Shown here: piece after piece, positions 14,772 to 20,654 of the stretch
Numbering within the stretch: the stretch's first letter is position 1
Layout of the letters: each line of letters begins with the position of its first letter
NCBI GenBank assembly: GCA_041648955.1
Contig: JBAZOD010000008.1
Coordinates: 1 to 23,115, forward strand
Direction of reading: 5' to 3'
Source of the DNA: JBAZOD01 sp041648955
Lineage (GTDB): Bacteria; Patescibacteriota; Patescibacteriia; Patescibacteriales; JAQTRU01
DNA: 23,115 nt
The notes under the pieces: generated by a model
Told to the model about the DNA's origin: nothing
Seen by the model: the letters and a program-made list of their open reading frames with translations, nothing else
The model's database searches: none
Made by a program: the position numbers and the translations under genes

Positions 14772-14798
14772 AAAACCTCGTTTTGTTAAACGAGGTTA
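14765..14798 (-). terminator. Intrinsic terminator of the 76-residue gene
   Basis: A perfect 10-pair hairpin, AACCTCGTTT (14774-14783) with AAACGAGGTT (14788-14797), loop of four, followed on the minus strand by a T run. It overlaps the stop codon of the gene it ends. Confidence 0.9.
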
Positions 14799-15026
14799 TT
14801 TTTTTGATTTTCTTCTTACGATTCCCCATATCTTAGAAATCAAGCCGAGGAATAATAAAAAAAGGTAAGCGATGAAAAAAATGCAAAAGAGCAACAAAGA
14901 AATCGGGCAAGCGAGAATCGCCAAGATTAAAACTACAACCGATATTACGAATCCAAATAAAGCAAAAGTGGCAGAAATCTTACATTTTAAAACCAGCCCG
15001 CTTATTCCTGTTTTTTCCTTTTTCAT
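14796..15026 (-). CDS. Small membrane protein, two predicted helices
   Basis: 76 residues with two long hydrophobic segments (about 18-40 and 42-67) and a basic tail (WGIVRRKSKK), suggesting a small two-helix membrane protein. The family is not recognised. The start ATG at 15026 has AGGAG-type bases just upstream. It is divergent from secE, with back-to-back promoters between them, and it ends in a strong terminator that overlaps its stop codon. Confidence 0.7.
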   Translation of the reverse strand: MKKEKTGISGLVLKCKISATFALFGFVISVVVLILAILACPISLLLFCIFFIAYLFLLFLGLISKIWGIVRRKSKK

Positions 15027-15069
15027 TCTCCTAATCCTTTCGAAATTGGTTTCTGAAGAAATTTAACTT

Positions 15070-15097
15070 ATTTTACATTAAAACGGCAAATTGTCAA
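15070..15097 (-). promoter_or_regulatory. Promoter of the 76-residue membrane protein gene
   Basis: On the minus strand a perfect TTGACA (15092-15097), a 16-base spacer and TAAAAT (15070-15075). Its -35 is only 12 bases from the -35 of the divergent secE promoter. Confidence 0.7.
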
Positions 15098-15109
15098 TAA
15101 TAAGCCCAC

Positions 15110-15138
15110 TTGACATATAATCTGCTATCCTGTATTAT
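15110..15138 (+). promoter_or_regulatory. Promoter of the secE-nusG-rplK-rplA operon
   Basis: A perfect TTGACA (15110-15115), a 17-base spacer and TATTAT (15133-15138). Transcription would begin near 15145, giving a leader of about 50 bases before secE. Confidence 0.82.
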
Positions 15139-15154
15139 TATAGATATACAAACA

Positions 15155-15176
15155 ACTGCCGAAAAGGCGGTTTTTA
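15155..15176 (+). terminator. Possible attenuator hairpin in the secE leader
   Basis: CTGCC-GAAAA-GGCGG followed directly by a run of T, very close to the start of the transcript. The stem has five pairs including one G-U, so it is a weak terminator at best. It could tune expression of the operon. Confidence 0.4.
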
Positions 15177-15195
15177 ATTACTTTAATTTTCTACT

Positions 15196-15381
15196 ATGTT
15201 CAGCAAAATAACGAATTATATAAAAACCTCTATAGAGGAAATGAAGAAGGTAAGCTGGCCGACCAAAAAAGAGACCTATAATTACACTATTTTAGTCATA
15301 GGCGTGAGTCTGGGAATAGCGGTTTTTTTAGGAGCTTTAGACTATCTCTTTAACTGGTTGCTGGGATTAATTATCAAATAA
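15196..15381 (+). CDS. secE: Preprotein translocase subunit SecE
   Basis: 61 residues, the usual short one-helix form. The amphipathic region carries the diagnostic EEMKKVSWPTKKE (about residues 14-26), followed by a single membrane helix (about 30-57). SecE clamps SecY in the SecYEG channel. The order secE-nusG-rplK-rplA is classic. It starts the operon, and a palindromic repeat separates it from nusG. Confidence 0.96.
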   Translation: MFSKITNYIKTSIEEMKKVSWPTKKETYNYTILVIGVSLGIAVFLGALDYLFNWLLGLIIK

Positions 15382-15384
15382 TAA

Positions 15385-15504
15385 AATGTCATTCTGAACG
15401 CAGAGAAGAATCTCGGGAAAAATGATTCACTCATGAATTATAATTAATCATAACACAACGAGATCCTTCGTTTCCGCTCGCTGGCGGATCCTCAGGATGA
15501 CATT
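15385..15504. repeat. Palindromic repeat element between secE and nusG
   Basis: A 120-base element with terminal inverted repeats AATGTCATTCTGA (15385-15397) and TCAGGATGACATT (15492-15504), matching at 12 of 13 positions. An inner inverted pair follows: GAAGAATCTCG (about 15405-15415) with CGAGATCCTTC. The pattern 'GTCATTCTGA...GAATCTC...GAGATCCTTC...TCAGGATGAC' is a repeat type I know from many bacterial genomes. It fills almost the whole secE-nusG gap, ending six bases before the nusG ATG, so it likely folds as a long hairpin within the operon transcript. No transposase is encoded. Confidence 0.85.
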
Positions 15505-15510
15505 AACTAT

Positions 15511-16056
15511 ATGGCTAAACAAATTTTAAACCAAGGGAGAAGGTGGTATGTTCTGCATACCTATTCCGGCTACGAAGAAAATGTCTCTCAAAACCTGAAA
15601 CAAAGAATTGAATCCATGGATATGGAGGATAAGATTTTTAATATTTTGATTCCGACGGAAAAGAAAATAAAAATCAAAAACGGCAAGCGTAAAGTTGTGG
15701 AAGAAAAAATATTTCCGGGCTATGTTTTAGTAGAAATGGTTGTGACTGATGATTCCTGGTATGTCGTCCGCAATACTCCGAATGTTACCGGCTTTATCGG
15801 CACCGGCACCGTACCAACGCCAATCAGCGAAAAAGAAGTCAAAAGTCTGCAGAAAAGAATGGGCGTGGAAGAACCTAAATTCAAAATTGATGTTTCTGTC
15901 GGCTCCCCTGTTAAAATTAACGACGGCCCCTTCAAAAACCTTGAAGGAAAAATCACTGCTATTGATGAATCTAAAGGCAAGGTTAAGGTTTCCGTTTCTA
16001 TGTTTGGCCGAGAAACACCGGTAGAATTAGATTTTTTACAAATTAAAAAAATATAA
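15511..16056 (+). CDS. nusG: Transcription termination/antitermination protein NusG
   Basis: 181 residues, the usual length. The N-terminal NGN domain (RRWYVLHTYSGYEENVSQNL, then FPGYVLVEM and VRNTPNVTGFIG) binds RNA polymerase. The C-terminal KOW domain (VGSPVKINDGPFKNLEGKITAID, about residues 129-152) contacts Rho or ribosomal protein S10. The start is the ATG at 15511, directly after the palindromic repeat, with no Shine-Dalgarno sequence, so the folded repeat may affect its translation. It is followed by rplK after 71 bases. Confidence 0.97.
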   Translation: MAKQILNQGRRWYVLHTYSGYEENVSQNLKQRIESMDMEDKIFNILIPTEKKIKIKNGKRKVVEEKIFPGYVLVEMVVTDDSWYVVRNTPNVTGFIGTGTVPTPISEKEVKSLQKRMGVEEPKFKIDVSVGSPVKINDGPFKNLEGKITAIDESKGKVKVSVSMFGRETPVELDFLQIKKI

Positions 16057-16077
16057 ACAAATTTAAAGTTATAAAGT

Positions 16078-16098
16078 TATAAAGAATTTTTCTTTATA
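16078..16098 (+). repeat. AT-rich hairpin between nusG and rplK
   Basis: TATAAAGAA and TTCTTTATA form a perfect nine-pair inverted repeat around three T. It lies 30 bases before rplK. It has no GC core, so it is unlikely to be a terminator. Confidence 0.4.
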
Positions 16099-16127
16099 AA
16101 AGCTTCTCTTTATAAGATAAAAACAAT

Positions 16128-16550
16128 ATGGCAAAGAAAATATTAACCAAAATAAAATTACAAATTCCTGCCGGCCAAGCCAACCCTGCACCTCCAGTCG
16201 GACCAGCTCTTGGACAGCATGGCCTTAATATTCAGGAATTCTGCACAAAATTCAACGATGCGTCCAGGGACAAAATGGGAGATATCATTCCGGTTGAAAT
16301 CACAGTTTTTGAAGACAGAACTTACACTTTCATAATGAAAACTCCGCCGGCAGCTGAATTGATAAAAAAAGTTGCTAAAATCAAAAAAGGATCCGGCAAA
16401 CCCTTAACTGAAAAAATAGCTACTTTAACCCAAAAACAATTGGAAGAAATCGCTATTATAAAAATGCCTGATTTAAATACCAATGATGTTGAGCAGGCTA
16501 AAAAAATAATTGCCGGCACTGCCAGGCAAATGGGAGTAGAAATTAAATAA
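16128..16550 (+). CDS. rplK: 50S ribosomal protein L11
   Basis: 140 residues, the standard length. The N-terminal domain has LQIPAGQANPAPPVGPALGQHGLNI, the Pro-rich linker and loop that interact with release factors and thiostrepton-type antibiotics. The C-terminal domain (KIKKGSGKPLTEKIATLT, then GTARQMGVEIK) binds the GTPase-associated 23S rRNA. It sits between nusG and rplA in the conserved order, and is followed by a hairpin that probably binds L1. Confidence 0.98.
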   Translation: MAKKILTKIKLQIPAGQANPAPPVGPALGQHGLNIQEFCTKFNDASRDKMGDIIPVEITVFEDRTYTFIMKTPPAAELIKKVAKIKKGSGKPLTEKIATLTQKQLEEIAIIKMPDLNTNDVEQAKKIIAGTARQMGVEIK

Positions 16551-16560
16551 TAAAATAACT

Positions 16561-16597
16561 TGTGGGAGTCCTGAATGCTTGGGACATTATCACCACG
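16561..16597 (+). promoter_or_regulatory. Probable L1-binding autoregulatory hairpin
   Basis: Between rplK and rplA the RNA can fold as GTGG (16562-16565) with CCAC (16593-16596) and an inner GTCC (16568-16571) with GGAC (16582-16585). Bases GA lie on one side of the internal loop and ATTATCA on the other. The pattern GTGGGAG...ACCAC before rplA occurs in other bacteria and mimics the L1 site on 23S rRNA, through which L1 represses its own operon. The hairpin ends nine bases before the rplA ATG, so bound protein would block initiation. Confidence 0.6.
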
Positions 16598-16605
16598 AAA
16601 AAATT

Positions 16606-17304
16606 ATGACTGAAAAAAAACCTATTTCCGCCGAAACCAAAGAAGAAGTAAAGGTGGAATTCGACAAAAGCAAAGTTTACACAATCGCTGAAGCGATTGA
16701 ATTGACAAAAAAACTTTCCAAGACTAAATTTGATGCTTCCATTGAAGCACATTTCCGCCTTGGAATTGACACCAAAAAAGGAGATCAGCAAATAAGATCT
16801 GCTGTAAGCCTTCCTCACGGAACCGGCAAAACTGTTAAAGTGGCCGCCTTCGTTTCTCCGGCTAATTTAAAAGCCGTAAAAGATGCCGGCGCTGATTTTG
16901 CTGGCGGAGAAGAATTGATAGACGAAATCAAAAAAACAGAAAAAACTGATTTCCAGGTAGCGGTAGCCGAACCAATGATGATGAAAAATTTGGCGGTAAT
17001 TGCTAAAATTCTCGGCACCCGCGGCCTTATGCCTTCACCAAAAAACGAAACTGTTACTCCAAATCCTGCCAAAGCGGTAGCGGAATTAAAAAAAGGAAAA
17101 GTAAGCTTCAGAAATGACGATACCGGCAATATTCATGCCGTTATCGGAAAAATTTCTTTTGACGAAAAAAAACTTTTGGAAAATTATAATACTCTTTTCG
17201 ACGCTGTTAAAAAAGCTAAACCAGTTTCTGCCAAAGGAGTTTATATAAAAAATATAACCCTAAGCTCTTCTATGGGCCCGGGCGTAAAAGTTTCTTTGTC
17301 TTAA
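16606..17304 (+). CDS. rplA: 50S ribosomal protein L1
   Basis: 232 residues from the ATG at 16606. An in-frame TTG at 16579 would add nine residues but falls inside the hairpin, so it is rejected. L1 forms the mobile stalk that helps release E-site tRNA and represses its own operon. Motifs: FDASIEAHFRLGIDTKKGDQQIRSAVSLPHGTGK, LGTRGLMPSPKNETVTPN (an almost invariant L1 loop) and the C-terminal ITLSSSMGPGVKVS. The N-terminus is somewhat extended and acidic/Lys-rich. A terminator follows at once, so rplJ and rplL are not part of this operon. Confidence 0.97.
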   Translation: MTEKKPISAETKEEVKVEFDKSKVYTIAEAIELTKKLSKTKFDASIEAHFRLGIDTKKGDQQIRSAVSLPHGTGKTVKVAAFVSPANLKAVKDAGADFAGGEELIDEIKKTEKTDFQVAVAEPMMMKNLAVIAKILGTRGLMPSPKNETVTPNPAKAVAELKKGKVSFRNDDTGNIHAVIGKISFDEKKLLENYNTLFDAVKKAKPVSAKGVYIKNITLSSSMGPGVKVSLS

Positions 17305-17316
17305 ATCACATACAAC

Positions 17317-17352
17317 AAAAAGGCCGGAAGGGAAACCTCCGGCTTTTTTGTT
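17317..17352 (+). terminator. Intrinsic terminator after rplA
   Basis: GCCGGA and TCCGGC stem, extended by A/T pairs, with a long T run to about 17357. It ends the secE-nusG-rplK-rplA operon. Confidence 0.9.
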
Positions 17353-17385
17353 TTTTTAAGCCAAAAAAACAGGAAAAAATTTAAT

Positions 17386-17414
17386 TTGCCCTATTTATTT
17401 CTATCTGCTAAAAT
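17386..17414 (+). promoter_or_regulatory. Promoter of the thymidylate/nucleotide operon
   Basis: TTGCCC (17386-17391), a 17-base spacer and TAAAAT (17409-17414), 36 bases before the dCMP deaminase ATG. Confidence 0.55.
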
Positions 17415-17450
17415 AGAAAAACACACTATCTAAATTATTAAAACAAAACT

Positions 17451-17948
17451 ATGGAGAATCAAAACAATAATTACAAACGCCCATCATGGGATGAGTATTT
17501 TATGGAAATTTTAGCTATAGTCGGACGAAGAGGAACTTGCGATCGAGGAAGATCAGGATGTGTTATTGTGAATGATAAAAGAATTATTTCAACAGGTTAT
17601 GCCGGAGCTCCTGCCGGACTTAAACATTGCGACGAGGTAGGGCATGAAATGAATACCGTTAAACACGAGGACGGTCACGAAACAAGGCATTGCGTTAGGA
17701 CGACTCATGCGGAGCAAAATGCTATTGTTACCGCCGCCCGCTTCGGCATCAAACTGGATGGCGCGACAATGTACACAAAAATGACACCTTGCTATGCTTG
17801 CGCAAAAATGATAATCAATGCCGGCATTAAAAGAGTTGTCTGCCAGGAAGATTATCATGCCGGAGAAAGAACTAAGGAGGTATTTACTGAGGCTGGCGTA
17901 CAATATAATTTATTAAACGCCAAAACAACTGAATACGAAGATCAATAA
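17451..17948 (+). CDS. dCMP deaminase
   Basis: 165 residues of the cytidine/deoxycytidylate deaminase fold. The zinc site is complete: His86 and Glu88 in THAEQNA, Cys114 and Cys117 in PCYAC. The long insertion with GRSGCVIV and Cys/His residues (HCDEVGHEM, HCVRTTHAE) is typical of ComEB-type dCMP deaminases. It deaminates dCMP to dUMP, feeding thymidylate synthase, encoded 13 bases downstream. It is the first gene of a plus-strand operon. The alternative, a competence-related ComE operon protein 2 role, is unlikely given the neighbours. Confidence 0.93.
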   Translation: MENQNNNYKRPSWDEYFMEILAIVGRRGTCDRGRSGCVIVNDKRIISTGYAGAPAGLKHCDEVGHEMNTVKHEDGHETRHCVRTTHAEQNAIVTAARFGIKLDGATMYTKMTPCYACAKMIINAGIKRVVCQEDYHAGERTKEVFTEAGVQYNLLNAKTTEYEDQ

Positions 17949-17961
17949 TTAATATAAACAT

Positions 17962-18861
17962 ATGAAACAATATCTGGATTTATTACAAGATATTTTGGAT
18001 AACGGTACTGACAAGAGCGACCGCACCGGCACCGGCACCAGAAGCGTTTTTGGCCGACAAATCCGCATGGATTTGTCCAAAGGCTTTCCCCTGCTTACCA
18101 CAAAAAAAGTTTTCTTGCGGGGAATAATCCACGAATTACTTTGGTTTCTGAAGGGCGATACCAATATTAAATACTTAGTTGATAATGATGTAAAAATCTG
18201 GAATGAATGGCCATATGAGGGCTATAAAGCTAGCCCGGAATATAAAAACGAAACCCTGGAAGAATTCGTCGAAAAAATAAAGAATGACGATGAATTTGCT
18301 AAAAAATGGGGCGAACTCGGCCCGGTTTACGGCAAGCAATGGGTGCGCTGGCCTGGTTATGACGGCAAGCCGATTAATCAAATAGAGGAAGTGGTTGATA
18401 TGATAAAAAATAACCCTGATTCCAGGAGAATTATCGTCGGCGCTTGGAATGTGGCCGATATCCAGGAATTGATAAAAGCAAAAAAAGCTGCTCCCCCGCT
18501 CTGCCATACTCTTTTTCAATTTTACGTCGCTGACAATAAATTATCTTGCCAGCTCTATCAAAGGAGCGCTGATGTCTTTCTGGGAGTGCCTTTTAATATC
18601 GCCTCTTATGCTTTGCTTACTATGATGATTGCGCAAATCACCGGCCGTGAACTTGGAGACTTCGTCCACACTTTCGGCGATGTTCATATTTACAATAATC
18701 ACAAAGATCAAGTAAAAGAACAGCTATCCAGAAACCCAAGAGCTTTGCCGACTATGAAAATAAATCCGGAAGTAAAAGATATTTTTTCCTTCAAGCACGA
18801 AGATTTTACTCTAGAAGGATACGATCCTTATCCGCCCATCAAAGCTCCGATCGCCGTTTAA
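17962..18861 (+). CDS. thyA: Thymidylate synthase
   Basis: 299 residues. ThyA methylates dUMP to dTMP using methylene-tetrahydrofolate, releasing dihydrofolate. Motifs: DRTGTGTRSVFG (phosphate-binding loop), LLTTKKVFLRGIIHELLWFLKGDTN, nucleophile Cys181 in PPLCHTLFQF (family form is LPPCH), QRSADVFLGVPFNIASYA and FGDVHIYNNH. An insertion at about residues 85-105 is longer than in the 264-residue E. coli enzyme. The start is the ATG at 17962. The next gene, a DHFR-like reductase, follows by 23 bases. Confidence 0.98.
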   Translation: MKQYLDLLQDILDNGTDKSDRTGTGTRSVFGRQIRMDLSKGFPLLTTKKVFLRGIIHELLWFLKGDTNIKYLVDNDVKIWNEWPYEGYKASPEYKNETLEEFVEKIKNDDEFAKKWGELGPVYGKQWVRWPGYDGKPINQIEEVVDMIKNNPDSRRIIVGAWNVADIQELIKAKKAAPPLCHTLFQFYVADNKLSCQLYQRSADVFLGVPFNIASYALLTMMIAQITGRELGDFVHTFGDVHIYNNHKDQVKEQLSRNPRALPTMKINPEVKDIFSFKHEDFTLEGYDPYPPIKAPIAV

Positions 18862-18884
18862 GTAATTTTTAATTTTAATTTTCT

Positions 18885-19391
18885 ATGATTCCCGTAACCA
18901 TGATGATGGCTATTACCCTGGATGGTAAAATCGCCAAAAATTCCGATCATTTCCCGGACTGGACAAGTAAAGAAGATAAAAAATTATTTTCTAAGATTTC
19001 CAAAGAACACGGGGTGGTTATGATGGGAGCAAAAACCTTTGCTACCTTTCCGGCTCCCCTGCCAGAACGTTTAAACGTAGTTTTTACTTTGGAAAAAAAT
19101 CCTCCAAAAATAGAAGGCGTGAAATGGGTAACCGGCGAACCAGAATTGATTTTGGAAGAATTGGAAAAAATGGGATATAAATCGGCCCTGCTTGGCGGCG
19201 GCGCTTTTTTGAACACATTATTTTTGGAAAAAAAACTGATAAAAAAAATAATCTTAACAATAGAACCAAAAGTATTCGGAGATGGAATTTCTCTTTTCAA
19301 TAAAGATTTTAATATTAATCTGAAATTACTTGATCTTCAAAAAATAAATGAAGATGCCATCATGGTAAAATACGAAGTAATTTACGAATAA
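18885..19391 (+). CDS. Dihydrofolate reductase-like protein (RibD C-terminal type)
   Basis: 168 residues with the DHFR/RibD_C fold: MMMAITLDGKIAK at the N-terminus, VVMMGAKTFATF, SALLGGGAFLNTLFLE (NADPH loop) and KKIILTIEPKVFGDGISLF. The pattern is closer to the RibD reductase domain than to FolA, but the position right after thyA argues that it reduces the dihydrofolate ThyA makes, replacing FolA. The next gene starts three bases after its stop. A riboflavin role is possible but no other rib gene is nearby. Confidence 0.85.
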   Translation: MIPVTMMMAITLDGKIAKNSDHFPDWTSKEDKKLFSKISKEHGVVMMGAKTFATFPAPLPERLNVVFTLEKNPPKIEGVKWVTGEPELILEELEKMGYKSALLGGGAFLNTLFLEKKLIKKIILTIEPKVFGDGISLFNKDFNINLKLLDLQKINEDAIMVKYEVIYE

Positions 19392-19394
19392 ATT

Positions 19395-19958
19395 ATGGAA
19401 CAGAAGATTATCATCGGCCTGGTCGGCCAAATCGCTTGTGGTAAAGGAACGACTGCTGACTATTTAAAAAATAATTACAACGCCAACACTTATCGTTTTT
19501 CCACTATGCTCAGAGACGTCTTGGAGAGATTGCACCTGGAAATAATTCGCTCTAATATACAAGCGATTTCAGAATGTTTAAGACAGAAATTCGGTGGAGA
19601 TATACTGGCAAAAGTTATTGCCGAAGATGTTCAAAAAGACCCAGGAAGATTGATCGTCGTGGATGGCGTAAGAAGAATGGATGATATAAAATATTTGCAG
19701 GAACTGCCAGGATTTAATCTGGTTAAAATTGAGACGGATTCCAAAATAAGATACAATCGCCTAATCGCCAGAACGGAAAATAAAGATGACGGCCAAAAAA
19801 CTTATGAAGAATTCTTGTCGGACGAACAGCAAGAGGCGGAGCTGGAAATTCCAAAAGTTATGGCAGGAGCAAAATTATCTCTTAATAACGACGGCGATTT
19901 GGAAAATTTGTATAAACAAATAGGAGAAATTTTAAAAAATCTTGGATATGAAAAATAA
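19395..19958 (+). CDS. P-loop nucleotide kinase-like protein
   Basis: 187 residues. A P-loop, GLVGQIACGKGTTA (residues 8-21), is followed by RFSTMLRD, VVDGVRRMDD (a Walker B-like region, about 94-103) and IRYNRLIAR, the layout of the dephospho-CoA kinase / deoxynucleoside monophosphate kinase group. I cannot name the substrate. Within a dTTP operon, next to adk and tmk, a dNMP or CMP/UMP kinase is the most economical guess. Its end overlaps the adk start by 11 bases, which indicates tight co-expression. Confidence 0.75.
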   Translation: MEQKIIIGLVGQIACGKGTTADYLKNNYNANTYRFSTMLRDVLERLHLEIIRSNIQAISECLRQKFGGDILAKVIAEDVQKDPGRLIVVDGVRRMDDIKYLQELPGFNLVKIETDSKIRYNRLIARTENKDDGQKTYEEFLSDEQQEAELEIPKVMAGAKLSLNNDGDLENLYKQIGEILKNLGYEK

Positions 19959-20589
19959 AAATATTATAATTATCGGCCCGCAAGGCTCAGGCAAGGGAAC
20001 GCAGGCGGAAACGATAAGTGAAAAATTCAAAATACCGCATATTTCTACCGGCGATATTTTCCGACAAAATATCAAGAAAAAAACCAAACTGGGAGAAAAA
20101 ATAAAATCTTTTACTGAACAGGGGCATTTGGTGCCTGATGAAATTACAAACGCGGTCATAAAAAAAAGATTGGCACAAAAAGACTGCCAAAAAGGTTTTG
20201 TCTTGGACGGTTTTCCGAGAAATTTAGAACAGGCGAATTTTCTGGATTCAATAACAAACATCGGCCTAGTTTTGGAAATTTGGATTAGCGATAAAGAATC
20301 CATAAAAAGAATTTCTGGCCGCCGAACCTGCCCCCAGTGCGGTAAAATTTATCATTTGTATTTTAACCCTCCAAAGAAAAAAAATATCTGTGATGAAGAC
20401 GAAGAGAAATTAATTATTAGAAATGACGATAAGCCTAAAGCTATTGCTAAAAGGTTGAAGATATACCACGGAGAAACCTCTCCTCTTGTAAATTATTACA
20501 AAAAGAGGAAAATACATATAAAGGTTGATGGAACGCCAGCGATACCGAAAGTGACGGAAAAAATAATGGAAATACTTAGGAAAAAATAA
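19948..20589 (+). CDS. adk: Adenylate kinase
   Basis: 213 residues from the ATG at 19948; a TTG two codons upstream is less likely. Adk interconverts AMP and ATP with two ADP. The P-loop is GPQGSGKGT (about residues 8-16), followed by HISTGDIFR (AMP site), GFVLDGFPRN and the LID domain with a zinc-finger type motif (CPQCGK and a later Cys-Asp pair, NICDED). Overlap with the preceding kinase gene suggests translational coupling. A hairpin with a T-rich tail follows before the Tmk-Dut gene. Confidence 0.96.
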   Translation: MKNKNIIIIGPQGSGKGTQAETISEKFKIPHISTGDIFRQNIKKKTKLGEKIKSFTEQGHLVPDEITNAVIKKRLAQKDCQKGFVLDGFPRNLEQANFLDSITNIGLVLEIWISDKESIKRISGRRTCPQCGKIYHLYFNPPKKKNICDEDEEKLIIRNDDKPKAIAKRLKIYHGETSPLVNYYKKRKIHIKVDGTPAIPKVTEKIMEILRKK

Positions 20590-20620
20590 TATTTTAAAAA
20601 TTTTAATTTAATGCAGGGAG

Positions 20621-20644
20621 GAGCGTTTAAGCGCTCTTTTCTTG
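20621..20644 (+). terminator. Hairpin with T-rich tail between adk and the Tmk-Dut gene
   Basis: GAGCG (20621-20625) and CGCTC (20632-20636) stem with a six-base loop, followed by TTTTCTTGTC. It could be a partial terminator that reduces read-through into the Tmk-Dut gene, which begins at 20655. Confidence 0.5.
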
Positions 20645-20654
20645 TCTTAAAAAT

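Noticed and set aside
14872..15066. Plus-strand open frame opposite the 76-residue membrane protein
   Set aside because: The minus-strand gene has a promoter, ribosome binding bases and a terminator. The plus frame is its mirror and has none of these.
16579..16605. TTG start for L1 nine codons upstream
   Set aside because: It lies inside the proposed L1-binding hairpin and adds residues unlike the family.
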